DNA of 64,000 bases from Cryobacterium sp. PAMC25264 (GTDB taxonomy: Bacteria > Actinomycetota > Actinomycetes > Actinomycetales > Microbacteriaceae). How positions within the stretch are numbered: the stretch's first letter is position 1; every line of letters begins with the position of its first letter. Made by a program: the position numbers and the translations under genes. Below the pieces are notes generated by a model, which saw only the letters and a list, made by a program, of their open reading frames with translations, was not told the origin of the DNA and did no database searches. This document shows, one piece after another, positions 39,987-49,018 of the stretch. The stretch lies in the NCBI RefSeq assembly GCF_019443325.1, contig NZ_CP080383.1, positions 4,000,971-4,064,970 on the forward strand, written 5' to 3'.

Positions 39987-42851
39987 GTGGTTACCGCCCT
40001 GTATCGCCGTTACCGGCCAGAGACTTTTGCCGAAATGATCGGTCAGTCTCAGGTGACCGATCCGCTCATGACCGCCCTGCGCACCAACCGGGTCAATCAT
40101 GCCTACCTCTTCAGCGGACCCCGCGGCTGTGGCAAGACCACATCCGCGCGCATCCTGGCCCGCTGTCTCAACTGCGCCGAGGGCCCCACCGACACTCCGT
40201 GCGGTGTTTGCCCCAGTTGTGTCGAGCTCTCCCGTGACGGCAGTGGCTCGCTCGACGTGGTCGAGATTGACGCGGCCAGCCACAACGGTGTCGACGACGC
40301 CCGCGACATCCGCGAACGCGCCATCTTCGCGCCGGCCCGCGACCGCTACAAGATCTTCATCCTCGACGAGGCGCACATGGTCACGCCGCAGGGGTTCAAC
40401 GCGCTGCTCAAGATCGTGGAAGAGCCGCCGGAACACGTGAAGTTCATCTTCGCCACCACCGAGCCCGAGAAGGTCATCGGCACCATCCGCTCGCGCACCC
40501 ACCACTACCCGTTCCGGCTGGTGCCGCCGGCGCCCATGCTCGACTACGTGCAGCAGCTCTGCGACAGCGAACACATGACCGTCGCTCCCGGCGTGCTCCC
40601 GCTCGTCGTGCGCGCCGGTGGCGGCTCGCCCCGCGACACCCTGTCGCTGCTCGACCAGCTCATGGCCGGCTCCGACACCGAAGCCATCGAGTACGAACGC
40701 GCCGTTGCTCTGCTCGGCTACACCCACGCGACCCTGCTCGACGACGCCGTCGACGCCATTGCCGCCCGCAATTCCTCCGCCGCGTTCGACGCCGTCGACC
40801 GGGTCATCCAGACCGGCCAGGATCCGCGCCGCTTCGTCGAAGACCTGCTCGAGCGCATGCGCGACCTCATCATCGTGGCCGCCACGAGCGCGGCCGGCGC
40901 CGCAGCGGTGCTCCGCGGTGTGCCGCAGGACGAACTCGACCGGATGCAGGTGCAGGCCGCCAAGTTCGGCCCGGCCGAGCTGAGCCGCACCGCCGACATC
41001 CTCAACGCTGCCCTCACCGAGATGACCGGCGCCACCTCTCCGCGCCTGCACCTCGAGCTCATGATCGCACGTGTGCTCATCCCCGCCGCCGACGACACCA
41101 CCCGCGGCGCTCTCGCCCGCGTCGAGCGCCTCGAGCGGCGCATCGGCGTCGACGGCGGCAGCACGGATGCGCCCGCCGCGGCCGAATCCGCCACCTCCGC
41201 TCCCGCCGGCTCGGCTTCGCGTCCTCCTGTCGCAGCTCCGTCGGCCACCGCACCCTCGGCCACCGCACCCTCGGCAGGCCGGGGGGCCGCCGCCTCGGCT
41301 GGCAGCCCTGCGGCCGAGGCGCCGTCTGCGCCCGCGCCCGCACCGGCCGGCGCGGGCTGGGCCACTCGCGTACCCGGATCCCCGGCCGCCACCCCGGCCG
41401 AGACCGCCGCCGCTGCCCGTGCAGCAACCGGCGCCACCCCGTCCACCGACTCGGCTCCGGCGGCAGAGGCTGCCCCCGGCCCGCTCTCCGACGACGCCGG
41501 GGGCGGCGCGCCCGCCGCCGAGCCGGCCGCGCCAAACGTCCGCGCGGCCGAACCCGCCGCGGAGCCGGCGCCCGCCCCGGCGCCGGCTGTTCCCGTCGGA
41601 CCGGTGACGCTGGCCCAGATCAAGGACGCCTGGCCGCAGATCCTCGACGCCGTCAAGGAGGTCAAGCTCAGCGCCTGGCTCGTGGTCTACACCGCCCGCG
41701 TGCTGGACCTGCGTGGCGAAGATGTTCTCGTGCTGTCCTTTCCCAGCGAGCAGGACATGCAGGGGTTCAAGGCCCAGCAGGCGCCCGGCCAGGGCGTGAG
41801 CGAGTTCCTGCGCGGCGCCATCGTCAAGGTGCTCGGCCTGCGCGTGAAGTTCATCGCCCGCGCCGATTCCGAGACCTTCGCCGCGGCGGGCGCCGGCCAC
41901 CCGGCAGGTGCGACACCCGCCGGCCCTACCGCCGGCACCGGGGCGGCCCCCTCCGCTCCCGCTGCGGGTTCCGGCGCCTCTCCGTCGGTTCCCGCCGCAG
42001 CCCGCAGCGCGAGCGCAGGCTCCACTCCTCCGGCCTCGTCTGGCCCATCCGCGTCCAGTGCGGCTGCGGCCACACCGATGGCATCCGCCGGGTCGTCGGC
42101 GTTCGGCGAACCGTCGACCGGCGAGTTCTCGAGCGATGCCGCGTTCGGTACCGGCTCGAGAGCAGGAGCAGGCGCAGCCGGAGCCGCCACCGCAACAGCG
42201 ACTCGCGCGGCCACGGCCACCCTTGCGCCGCCGACCACGTCCACCGGATGGGCCACCGTCGTCATCCCCGGATCCGCTGCCGCCCTGGCTGCCGCGGAAA
42301 CCCTGGCCGACGAACCCGTGGTGGCCCCGCCGACCCACGGCGCATCCGCCGCTGTCGCAGCGCCGGCGCCCACCACCAGCGTCGGTAACGCAGCCGATGC
42401 CGCCGCCAGCGCACCGGCCGGTGTCCCGGCGTCAGCGCCCGCCGCTTCTCCGCAAGCGTCGGCCTCGACGGCGCCAGGTTACGACTTCGCACCCGAGCCC
42501 GACTTCGAGCCGCCGTTCGACGAAGAGCCGCCGCCCTACGACGACCTCCCGCCCGACCCTCAGCAATTCTCCGCGCCCGCGGATCCCGCTCGCGGCGGCC
42601 GGCCGAACGCTCAGCAGTCCGCGGCACCACAGCAGCCTCGAGCCCAGCAGGCGCCGGCTGCCGGAGCGTCCGCACCCGGTGCGCCCGCCGCATCCGCCCC
42701 CGCCAGCCAGCGCGGGGCCCCGGCCCGACGCGCGCCCGCGTTCGCGGAGAAGCAGCGGTACGGCGAGGCCGTGGTGCGCGAAATTCTCGGCGCCACCTTC
42801 ATCGAGGAGCAGCCGCACGACCCGATCTCGCGACAGAGGAACGACAACTAA
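39987..42851 (+). CDS. dnaX: DNA polymerase III subunits gamma/tau
   Basis: A 954-residue clamp-loader ATPase. The AAA+ module (1-240) has Walker A SGPRGCGKTT, the zinc cysteines C-x-x-C ... CGVCPSC, Walker B IFILDEAH and sensor FATTEPEKV. The collar domain runs to about 385. The rest is a very long Ala/Pro/Ser-rich C-terminal region that also holds a tau-like domain (LAQIKDAWPQILDAVKEVKLSAWLVV) at about 540-640 and ends in a conserved-looking basic segment. GTG 39987 begins VVTALYRRYRP, the usual N-terminus. The frame opens further upstream without coding character. recR follows without a gap. Confidence 0.96.
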   Translation: MVTALYRRYRPETFAEMIGQSQVTDPLMTALRTNRVNHAYLFSGPRGCGKTTSARILARCLNCAEGPTDTPCGVCPSCVELSRDGSGSLDVVEIDAASHNGVDDARDIRERAIFAPARDRYKIFILDEAHMVTPQGFNALLKIVEEPPEHVKFIFATTEPEKVIGTIRSRTHHYPFRLVPPAPMLDYVQQLCDSEHMTVAPGVLPLVVRAGGGSPRDTLSLLDQLMAGSDTEAIEYERAVALLGYTHATLLDDAVDAIAARNSSAAFDAVDRVIQTGQDPRRFVEDLLERMRDLIIVAATSAAGAAAVLRGVPQDELDRMQVQAAKFGPAELSRTADILNAALTEMTGATSPRLHLELMIARVLIPAADDTTRGALARVERLERRIGVDGGSTDAPAAAESATSAPAGSASRPPVAAPSATAPSATAPSAGRGAAASAGSPAAEAPSAPAPAPAGAGWATRVPGSPAATPAETAAAARAATGATPSTDSAPAAEAAPGPLSDDAGGGAPAAEPAAPNVRAAEPAAEPAPAPAPAVPVGPVTLAQIKDAWPQILDAVKEVKLSAWLVVYTARVLDLRGEDVLVLSFPSEQDMQGFKAQQAPGQGVSEFLRGAIVKVLGLRVKFIARADSETFAAAGAGHPAGATPAGPTAGTGAAPSAPAAGSGASPSVPAAARSASAGSTPPASSGPSASSAAAATPMASAGSSAFGEPSTGEFSSDAAFGTGSRAGAGAAGAATATATRAATATLAPPTTSTGWATVVIPGSAAALAAAETLADEPVVAPPTHGASAAVAAPAPTTSVGNAADAAASAPAGVPASAPAASPQASASTAPGYDFAPEPDFEPPFDEEPPPYDDLPPDPQQFSAPADPARGGRPNAQQSAAPQQPRAQQAPAAGASAPGAPAASAPASQRGAPARRAPAFAEKQRYGEAVVREILGATFIEEQPHDPISRQRNDN

Positions 42852-43451
42852 ATGTACGAAGGCATCGTTCAGGAACTCATCGACGAGCTCGGTCGTCTGC
42901 CCGGCATCGGCCCGAAGTCCGCGCAGCGCATCGCGTTCCACATCCTGCAGACCAAGAACTTCGATGTGTCGCACCTGGCGAACGTGCTGCTCGAGGTGCG
43001 TGACAAGGTGAAGTTCTGCGAGATCTGCGGCAATGTCTCCGAGCAGGAGACCTGCATGATCTGCCGCGATCCTCGTCGCAACCCCACCTCGATTTGCGTG
43101 GTCGAGGAGGCCAAGGATGTCGTCGCCATCGAGCGCACCCGGGAGTTCAAGGGCCTCTACCACGTGCTCGGTGGGGCGATCAGCCCCATCGACGGCATCG
43201 GACCCGACGACCTGCGCATCCGTCAACTGATGACGCGCCTGGCCGACAACACCGTGCAAGAGGTGATCATCGCCACCGACCCCAACCTCGAGGGCGAGGC
43301 CACCGCCACGTACCTGTCGCGCCTGCTCACCACTCTCGATATCAAGGTCAGCCGGCTGGCCTCTGGCCTGCCCGTGGGTGGCGACCTCGAGTACGCCGAC
43401 GAGGTCACCCTCGGCCGTGCCTTCGAGGGCCGCCGCACCGTCACCTCCTAG
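42852..43451 (+). CDS. recR: Recombination mediator RecR
   Basis: A 199-residue protein that with RecF/RecO loads RecA on gapped DNA. The N-terminal helix-hairpin-helix is [20 protein letters not shown]. The four-cysteine zinc finger is [16 protein letters not shown], and the Toprim domain is [41 protein letters not shown]. The C-terminal Walker-like region is [22 protein letters not shown]. Its ATG is immediately after the dnaX stop. No YbaB/EbfC gene lies between them, unlike in many bacteria. Confidence 0.97.
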   Translation: MYEGIVQELIDELGRLPGIGPKSAQRIAFHILQTKNFDVSHLANVLLEVRDKVKFCEICGNVSEQETCMICRDPRRNPTSICVVEEAKDVVAIERTREFKGLYHVLGGAISPIDGIGPDDLRIRQLMTRLADNTVQEVIIATDPNLEGEATATYLSRLLTTLDIKVSRLASGLPVGGDLEYADEVTLGRAFEGRRTVTS

Positions 43452-43496
43452 CCACTCAGGCTCCTGGCGGCCGCTCTCACCGCCCTCCCTCGGGGC

Positions 43497-43566
43497 CAAT
43501 TGTTGCTCATGCGGACTTCTGCACCCGGTGCGCCGGGACCATTCGTCCGCACCGGCAACAGTTGCT
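43497..43566. repeat. Family A palindrome behind recR
   Basis: Outer arms TTGTTGC/GCAACAGTTGC and inner arms GCGGAC/GTCCGC surround the central CACCCGGTGCGCCGGG. This is an intact, uninterrupted copy carrying the loop GTGCG used by the IS copies elsewhere. Confidence 0.88.
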
Positions 43567-43592
43567 CCCCGCTTAGCGGTTGCATTTACGGA

Positions 43593-43625
43593 ATTACGTA
43601 CATAGTCGTCCGATAAGTACGTAAT
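43593..43625. promoter_or_regulatory. Inverted repeat, likely operator of the ArsR-type gene
   Basis: ATTACGTAC (43593-43601) and GTACGTAAT (43617-43625) form a perfect 9-bp inverted repeat with a 15-bp spacer, ending ten bases before the ATG. Autoregulation by the encoded regulator is likely. Confidence 0.75.
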
Positions 43626-43634
43626 ACTGGATTC

Positions 43635-44225
43635 ATGACGTCGCTCGGTGATCACACGCACGAACTCGCCGAGTTGCGCGAGCGGGTCGAGGCGCTCGAA
43701 CGGGCCGTGCACGCCACCCTCGGCGCCGAAGCTGCCCCCGGTCAAACCGACGCGGATGCCGAGACCGACGGAACGGAGCGGGCGAGCAGTCCGGCGACGT
43801 CGAGCCCCGGTACCGATGTCTTCTGGGCGCTGAACGGCCTCAAGGCGATGGCCCCGGCACCCGGCGCCGTGCTCTACACCGGCAACGTCACCCTGCCCGG
43901 CGGGGGACCGGTCGACTGGCAGTACGCCCTCACCACCGACGACATCCTCGCCCGCGACTGGAGCCGGCCGGCCTCGACATCCGCCCTGACCGCCCTCGGC
44001 CACCCGGTGCGACTGCGACTGTTGCAGGCCATCGCGACCGGCACCGTCGCGGTAGCCGAGCTCGCCGCTCTCGAGGGCGTCGGCACCACCGGGCAGGTCT
44101 ATCACCACGTCAACCAGCTGATCGCGGCGGGCTGGGTGTACTCGACGTCCCGCGGCCACTACGGCATCCCGCCCGAACGCGTGGTGCCGCTGCTCACCGT
44201 GATCCTCGCGGCCGGCGGCGTCTGA
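43635..44225 (+). CDS. ArsR-type winged-helix regulator
   Basis: A 196-residue protein. An N-terminal coiled coil (ELAELRERVEALERAVHATL) and an acidic linker are followed by a segment FWALNGLKAMAPAPGAVLYTG. The C-terminal winged helix is TSALTALGHPVRLRLLQAIATGTVAVAELAALEGVGTTGQVYHHVNQLIAAGWV. The HPVRLRLL helix and H-x-N recognition helix are ArsR/HTH_20-like, and no metal-binding cysteines are present. It probably represses itself and the serine hydrolase and membrane protein genes downstream, given the operator at its start. Confidence 0.82.
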   Translation: MTSLGDHTHELAELRERVEALERAVHATLGAEAAPGQTDADAETDGTERASSPATSSPGTDVFWALNGLKAMAPAPGAVLYTGNVTLPGGGPVDWQYALTTDDILARDWSRPASTSALTALGHPVRLRLLQAIATGTVAVAELAALEGVGTTGQVYHHVNQLIAAGWVYSTSRGHYGIPPERVVPLLTVILAAGGV

Positions 44226-44248
44226 TGCCCGCCGATACGGCTGAGGCG

Positions 44249-44318
44249 CGACTGTCGCCCGCACGGACAAATGCTCCCGGTGCGCCGGGTGCACATGTCC
44301 GGAGTGGTGACAGTTGCG
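44249..44318. repeat. Family A palindrome
   Basis: Outer arms GCGACTGTCGCCC/GTGACAGTTGCGC and inner arms CGGACA/TGTCCG enclose TCCCGGTGCGCCGGG. It is intact and sits between the regulator and the serine hydrolase gene. Confidence 0.85.
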
Positions 44319-44360
44319 CCTCGCCAGCCCCCGCAGGCAGCCCGCGCAACTCGTACTTGC

Positions 44361-44402
44361 ACCCGTACAGCTCGCACTCTCACCCGTACAGCTCGCACTC
44401 GC
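44361..44402. repeat. Two 21-bp tandem repeats
   Basis: ACCCGTACAGCTCGCACTCTC (44361-44381) is repeated as 44382-44402 with one change, and a partial unit precedes it. The gap 44319-44480 shows nothing else; the start of the next gene follows a GGAGG at 44486-44490. Confidence 0.75.
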
Positions 44403-44496
44403 GCCCGCGCAGCCACCATGCGCACCCACCGACCCTGCCTGCTTCACCGGGCGCACTCGCGCCGCACACCCGCCCGCCATTCGACGGAGGTCTCCC

Positions 44497-45585
44497 ATGA
44501 AACGCCCCACCCGCATCTGTCTGATCGCCGCCGGCGCCGCCCTCGCGGTACTCGTCGGGGGAGTGCTGGCCGCACCCCGACCGCCCACCCTGTCGACGTC
44601 GGCAACCGGTGACGCGGCCCTTGCCCAGAGTCTCGCCGACAATGCCGGCCGGGAGGCGGGCGCCCGTGACACCCTCGCGAGCGCCGTCATCGACGCCGAC
44701 GGCGTCACGTACGGCGGCCTCGGCGCCGACGAGACCACCGTGTTCGAGATCGGCTCGATCACCAAGACCTTCACCGCGTTGCTGCTGGCCCAAGCGGTCG
44801 AGCGCGGCGAAGTCACCCTCACCGACCCGGTCGGGGACTACCTCGACCTCGGCGACAGCGCCGCGGCCGGCGCCACCCTGGCCGATCTCAGCAGCCACCG
44901 CTCCGGGCTGCCACGCCTCGCGGTCACGGTGCCGGCCGTGGCCACGAGCCTCTGGAGCAGCTACCGCGCTAACGACCCCTACCCGTATGACCTCGACGCG
45001 CTCGAAGAGCACGCCAGAGCCGCCGAGCTCACCGACCCGGGCACCGTCGACTATTCGAACCTCGGCGTCGCCCTGCTCGGCCAGGCCCTGGCTGCCGCGG
45101 CCGGCACCGACTATCCCGAGCTGCTGCAGACCCGCATCCTCGAGCCCCTCGGCATGACCGGCACGTCGATCGCCGTCACGGCGGATGCCCTGCCCGCCGG
45201 CGCCCGCACCGGCTATACCGTCGCGGGCCGCCCGGCCGCAGCCTGGACCATGGGCGCCTACGCCCCGGCCGGCGCCATCCGCTCCACCCTCGCCGACATG
45301 ACGCTCTACGCCCAGGCGCTGCTCTCGGCGAACCTGGCGCTTGGTGTCGACCCCGCCGCGGTGCTCGACCCGCAAGGCGCCTCCGGCGCCGGCCCGCTCA
45401 TCGGCCTGGCCTGGTTCACCCAGGCGCCCGAGGAAGGCACCGCCACCTGGCACAACGGTGGCACCGGTGGCTTCGCAAGCATGATGGCGCTCGACCGGGC
45501 CGCCAACCGGGCGGTGATCGTGCTGGGCAACACCGCCACCAGCGTCGATGCCGTCGCCATGTCGATTCTGGAGGAGAACTCGTGA
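44497..45585 (+). CDS. Secreted serine hydrolase, beta-lactamase/esterase family
   Basis: A 362-residue protein with an N-terminal signal or anchor (RICLIAAGAALAVLVGGVLAA). The class C-type fold has the nucleophile motif S-I-T-K in FEIGSITKTFTALLLAQ and the tyrosine motif Y-S-N in GTVDYSNLGVALLGQ. A third box, HNGGTGG, replaces KTG, as in EstB-like esterases and D-aminopeptidases, so a penicillinase role is unlikely. The ATG follows GGAGG. Its stop overlaps the next gene. It may act on cell-wall peptides or esters. Confidence 0.87.
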   Translation: MKRPTRICLIAAGAALAVLVGGVLAAPRPPTLSTSATGDAALAQSLADNAGREAGARDTLASAVIDADGVTYGGLGADETTVFEIGSITKTFTALLLAQAVERGEVTLTDPVGDYLDLGDSAAAGATLADLSSHRSGLPRLAVTVPAVATSLWSSYRANDPYPYDLDALEEHARAAELTDPGTVDYSNLGVALLGQALAAAAGTDYPELLQTRILEPLGMTGTSIAVTADALPAGARTGYTVAGRPAAAWTMGAYAPAGAIRSTLADMTLYAQALLSANLALGVDPAAVLDPQGASGAGPLIGLAWFTQAPEEGTATWHNGGTGGFASMMALDRAANRAVIVLGNTATSVDAVAMSILEENS

Positions 45586-45932
45586 TGGCCTGGATCCCAC
45601 TCATCGTCGTTGTCGCCTTTGTCGGCGGCTTCGCCGTGTCCGCCTGGTCACCGCGCTTCGGTGCCGCCCGCGACCGGCTGGCCCTGGGCACGGATGGCTT
45701 GGCCGCTGCCGGCATCCTCTTCGCCAGCCGAGTGCTCGTGGACTGGACCACGGCCACCGTCTTCGCCTGGTACGCCCTGGTGCTGCTCCTCGCCGCCGCC
45801 GTTGTGGGCGCGGTGCTCCGCTGGCGGAGCCTGCCGCCGCTCAAGGATCCGGCCAAACGCGCCCGCCGCGCCGTCGGCGCAAGCTTTGGCGCGGCCGTGA
45901 TCCTCGGCCTCGTGGCGGTCACGAGCCTGTAG
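45582..45932 (+). CDS. Small membrane protein coupled to the serine hydrolase
   Basis: A 116-residue protein with three or four hydrophobic segments (WIPLIVVVAFVGGFAVSAW, LAAAGILFASRVLVDW, FAWYALVLLLAAAVVGAVL, AAVILGLVAVTSL). Basic loops (KDPAKRARRAVG) lie on the presumed cytoplasmic side. It starts at GTG 45582 or ATG 45585, overlapping the hydrolase stop, with GGAGGAGAA just upstream. I know no family for it. It probably works with the secreted hydrolase or its regulator. Confidence 0.7.
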   Translation: MMAWIPLIVVVAFVGGFAVSAWSPRFGAARDRLALGTDGLAAAGILFASRVLVDWTTATVFAWYALVLLLAAAVVGAVLRWRSLPPLKDPAKRARRAVGASFGAAVILGLVAVTSL

Positions 45933-45960
45933 CCGCTCATCCCGGCAGGGCCGCGCGGCA

Positions 45961-45996
45961 CAACTGTGGCCCATGCGGACGTTTGCGCCCGGTGCG
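45961..45996. repeat. Left half of a family A palindrome split by IS copy 2
   Basis: CAACTGTGGCCCATGCGGACGTTTGCGCCCGGTGCG matches the left half of intact copies and stops at the IS end. The right half is at 47554-47592. Confidence 0.88.
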
Positions 45997-46005
45997 CGGT
46001 ATTTG

Positions 46006-46998
46006 TCAACCTGTTTGAGACAGGTTGGGTTTGGGTTTTTGGCGGGGGTCGTTGATGCATACCCGGCCCGGTAGGGCCGGGGGCTTGGGGTGTTGGGCGT
46101 AGCGTTCTGGATGCGTTCGGAATGCGGTGTTGAGGACTTGGCTTCTGCGGCGGGTCACTCGGTCGGTGCGGCCGTAGTGAACGTCGTTGGGGGTGTTCCA
46201 GGCGATGCCGGAGTGGCGGTGGTTCTGGTTGTATTCGTGGAAGAACCAGTCGAAGTAGGCGCGGGCGTCATCGGTCGTGTCGAAGATCTCAGGGAACGCG
46301 AGATCGTATTTCGCGGTCTTGAATAACGCTTCGCTGTAGGGGTTGTCGTTGGAGACTTTGGGCCGGGAGAAGGACTTATCGACGCCGAGTTTCTCCAGCA
46401 GTAAGGACACCGGTGTGCTCACCATCGCAGCACCGTTATCCGAGTGCAGAGAGTTCGGCGCGACGCCGTGGTTCGCGGTGACCGCTTCTTGGATCAGTTC
46501 TTCGGCGAGGTCACCATCCTCGTAGGCCTCCAGCCGCCAGCCCACGACGCGACGCGAGTAGATGTCCATGATCACGTAGAGGTGGAAGTAGCGGCCCCGG
46601 ATCGTGGTCTTGAGCTTGGTGATGTCCCAGGACCACACCTGTGACGGGGCGGTCGCGACCAGCTCGGGGATCTTCTTCGGCGACCCCTCAGCCTGCCGGC
46701 GGCGCTCGTGGACCTGCCCGGCCGCGCGGGCGACGCGGTACCAGGAAGACTTCGACGCCAGGTAAACACCCGCATCCCAGGCCCGGTAAAAGGCTTGGCA
46801 GATCGAGAAGCCCTCATACTCAGGGGTGTTGATCAGCGCCAGGATCTGCGCGCTCTCCGCAGTGGAGAGCGTGGCCGGCTGGTGCCGGTCCTTCTGCGGG
46901 ATCGGCGCGGCCAGGCGGGCGCGGGGGCTGCGGTGCCGATAGAACGATGCCCGCGAGTAGCCGACCAACGCGCAGGCCCGCACCACCGGCATCCCCAC
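46006..46998 (-). CDS. IS3-family transposase OrfB, copy 2
   Basis: The 330-residue protein is identical to the product of the copy at 38270, including the DDE residues in WSWDITKL, LHSDNGAAM and NPYSEALFK. The only difference found in the DNA (46555) leaves Ser unchanged. The gene is intact, so both copies should be able to supply transposase. Confidence 0.92.
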   Translation of the reverse strand: MGMPVVRACALVGYSRASFYRHRSPRARLAAPIPQKDRHQPATLSTAESAQILALINTPEYEGFSICQAFYRAWDAGVYLASKSSWYRVARAAGQVHERRRQAEGSPKKIPELVATAPSQVWSWDITKLKTTIRGRYFHLYVIMDIYSRRVVGWRLEAYEDGDLAEELIQEAVTANHGVAPNSLHSDNGAAMVSTPVSLLLEKLGVDKSFSRPKVSNDNPYSEALFKTAKYDLAFPEIFDTTDDARAYFDWFFHEYNQNHRHSGIAWNTPNDVHYGRTDRVTRRRSQVLNTAFRTHPERYAQHPKPPALPGRVCINDPRQKPKPNLSQTG

Positions 46999-47027
46999 CG
47001 CAGTCAGGTCGACGACTGTTTCGAACG

Positions 47028-47477
47028 CTACTCGGTGGGTTTCGGCTTCCGAAACGCGGCCGGGATCGCTGGCTCGTCCGGCAGCGGCGGGGTGCGGATT
47101 TGTGAGCTCTTGGCCAGCGCGGACAAGAGCTCTGAGGCTTTTCCCAACACTTCCACCGCGCTCTCGGACTGCTCCAACTGGGCTTTGAGGATCGCGTTTT
47201 CCTTCTGCAATCGCAGAAATTCGATCCGTTCCTGTTTCGTCAACACGTACTTAGTCTGCCGCTGTTCCGTCTCGACCAGCAGGCCCTGCCGCTTCTCCTG
47301 ACTCCACCGCGACAGCGACCTAACGTCGATGCCGACTCGGCGACAGAACGCGGACTTCGCGCCGATCTCCGCGCCCGTCGACGCGTACTGCTCCCACTGC
47401 GCAAGAATCGCGAGGCGCTCAGCAGACGTGAAATGATGCTTCCGAGTAAGCCGGGTTTGGACTTCTGACATTTCCAT
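47028..47477 (-). CDS. IS3-family transposase OrfA, copy 2
   Basis: The 149-residue helix-turn-helix and coiled-coil subunit is identical to that at 39292. It uses the same start and is read in the frame offset from OrfB. No disrupting mutation is visible. Confidence 0.88.
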   Translation of the reverse strand: MEMSEVQTRLTRKHHFTSAERLAILAQWEQYASTGAEIGAKSAFCRRVGIDVRSLSRWSQEKRQGLLVETEQRQTKYVLTKQERIEFLRLQKENAILKAQLEQSESAVEVLGKASELLSALAKSSQIRTPPLPDEPAIPAAFRKPKPTE

Positions 47478-47553
47478 TTGGATGTCCTCTTCCCCGCCCT
47501 CAGCCGGCCCGTGATGAAACGATGATTTGTCTCACCACAGGCTGACACTCAGG

Positions 47554-47592
47554 GTGCGCCGGTAACTCTTGTCCGCATGAGCAACAGTCGTG
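47554..47592. repeat. Right half of the family A palindrome split by IS copy 2
   Basis: GTGCGCCGGTAACTCTTGTCCGC, then ATGAGCAACAGTCGTG, completes the left half at 45961-45996. Confidence 0.88.
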
Positions 47593-47707
47593 CCCGACAC
47601 CTCCCGCAGCCGGGCCGCGGGGCGTCACATGAACGTCCGAGAATACGAACGCATTTAGGATGGGAGCGCGGGTTGTCTCCGCGTACCCGGAAGCCAGGAG
47701 TGCCCAC

Positions 47708-49003
47708 GTGAGCCTGATCGTGCAGAAGTTCGGCGGATCATCCGTCGCCGACGCCGAGAGCATCAAACGAGTTGCCAAGCGCATCGTCGACACCAAGAAG
47801 GCCGGAAACGACATCGTCGTGGCCGTGTCAGCCATGGGCGACTCCACCGACGAGCTGCTCGACCTGGCCCACCAGGTCACGCCGATCCCGGCGCCGCGCG
47901 AGCTCGACATGCTGCTCACCGCGGGGGAGCGCATCTCCATGGCGCTGCTGGCCATGGCGATCAAGAGCATGGGCTACGACGCCCGCTCGTTCACCGGCAG
48001 CCAGGCCGGCATGATCACGGATGCCCAGCACGGCGCCGCCCGCATTGTCGACGTCACCCCCGGACGCCTGCGTGACGCCCTCGACGAGGGCGCCATCGCC
48101 ATCGTCGCCGGCTTCCAGGGCTTCAACCGCGACACCAAGGACATCACCACCCTCGGCCGCGGAGGTTCCGACACCACGGCCGTGGCGCTGGCCGCCGCGC
48201 TCGGCGCCGACATCTGCGAGATCTACACGGATGTCGACGGCATCTTCAGCGCCGACCCCCGCGTCGTTCCCCGCGCGCACAAGCTCGACCGGGTCTCCAG
48301 CGAAGAGATGCTCGAACTGGCCGCCGCGGGCGCCAAGGTGCTCTATATCCGCGCCGTGGAATACGCTCGCCGTCACGGTGTGACCCTGCACGTGCGGTCG
48401 TCGTTCAACAACAACACCGGCACCATCGTCTACAACCCGGGCGCCATCAGCCCGTACGCCGAAGCAGTATTGAATGGAGAGACAGTGGAAGAGCCCATCA
48501 TCGCGGGGGTCGCCGCCGACCTCAGTGAGGCCAAGGTCACCGTCGTCGGTGTTCCCGACATTCCCGGCAAGGCCGCGCAGATCTTCAAGATCGTCGCCAA
48601 GACCAACGCCAACGTCGACATGATCGTGCAGAACGTCTCGGCCGCGTCCACGGGACTCACCGACATCTCGTTCACCCTGCCCAAATCCGAGGGCCAGCAG
48701 GTGCTGACCGCGCTCACCAACGAACAGCAGAACGTCGGTTTCGCCGGCCTGCAGTACGACGACCAGATCGGCAAGCTCGCCCTGGTCGGCGCCGGCATGC
48801 GCACCAACACGGGTGTCTCCGCCAAGCTGTTCGAGGCCCTGTTCGAGGCCGGCATCAACATCGAGATGATCTCCACCAGCGAGATCCGCATCTCGGTCGT
48901 CACCCGCGCCGACACCATCAACCAGGCCCTGCGCGTGGTGCACACGGCCTTCGGCCTGGACGCCGACAACGAGGCCGTGGTGCACGGCGGCACCGGCCGC
49001 TAA
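47708..49003 (+). CDS. lysC: Aspartate kinase (alpha subunit; beta encoded internally)
   Basis: A 431-residue enzyme phosphorylating aspartate, the first step to lysine, threonine, methionine and diaminopimelate for the cell wall. The kinase domain starts LIVQKFGGSSVADAESIKRVA and has TTLGRGGSDTTAVALAAAL. Two ACT domains follow (about 265-345 and 350-425) with VPDIPGKAAQIFKIVAKTNANVDMIVQN and GMRTNTGVSAKLFEALFEAGINIEMISTSEIRISV, which bind the feedback inhibitors. GTG 47708 has AGGAG eight bases upstream; GTG/ATG further upstream lacks support. asd follows after a repeat-bearing gap of 289 bp. Confidence 0.96.
   Translation: MSLIVQKFGGSSVADAESIKRVAKRIVDTKKAGNDIVVAVSAMGDSTDELLDLAHQVTPIPAPRELDMLLTAGERISMALLAMAIKSMGYDARSFTGSQAGMITDAQHGAARIVDVTPGRLRDALDEGAIAIVAGFQGFNRDTKDITTLGRGGSDTTAVALAAALGADICEIYTDVDGIFSADPRVVPRAHKLDRVSSEEMLELAAAGAKVLYIRAVEYARRHGVTLHVRSSFNNNTGTIVYNPGAISPYAEAVLNGETVEEPIIAGVAADLSEAKVTVVGVPDIPGKAAQIFKIVAKTNANVDMIVQNVSAASTGLTDISFTLPKSEGQQVLTALTNEQQNVGFAGLQYDDQIGKLALVGAGMRTNTGVSAKLFEALFEAGINIEMISTSEIRISVVTRADTINQALRVVHTAFGLDADNEAVVHGGTGR
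48485..49003 (+). CDS. Aspartate kinase beta subunit (in-frame internal start)
   Basis: GTG 48485 lies in frame inside lysC, four bases after the ribosome-binding-like TGGAGAG, and would give a 172-residue protein of just the two ACT domains. In Corynebacterium and Bacillus a beta subunit made this way forms an alpha2-beta2 enzyme. The position here, directly before the first ACT domain, agrees. Confidence 0.65.
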   Translation: MEEPIIAGVAADLSEAKVTVVGVPDIPGKAAQIFKIVAKTNANVDMIVQNVSAASTGLTDISFTLPKSEGQQVLTALTNEQQNVGFAGLQYDDQIGKLALVGAGMRTNTGVSAKLFEALFEAGINIEMISTSEIRISVVTRADTINQALRVVHTAFGLDADNEAVVHGGTGR

Positions 49004-49018
49004 CCCGGTCCACAGCCC

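Larger units (their letters stand above)
45997..47553 (-). mobile_element. IS3-family insertion sequence, copy 2
   Basis: A 1,557-bp element almost identical to the copy at 38261 and in the same orientation. It has the same imperfect TGTCA-type inverted repeats and the same GTGCG on both sides (45992-45996 and 47554-47558). Near-identity of the two copies points to recent transposition within this lineage. Confidence 0.92.

Noticed and set aside
41160..42700. Programmed frameshift in dnaX giving a short gamma form
   Set aside because: The Ala/Pro-rich region has no A-rich slippery run with a following hairpin that I can identify.
44314..44496. N-terminal extension of the serine hydrolase
   Set aside because: It would be encoded by a palindrome and tandem repeats. 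ATG 44497 has a strong GGAGG and starts a signal peptide.
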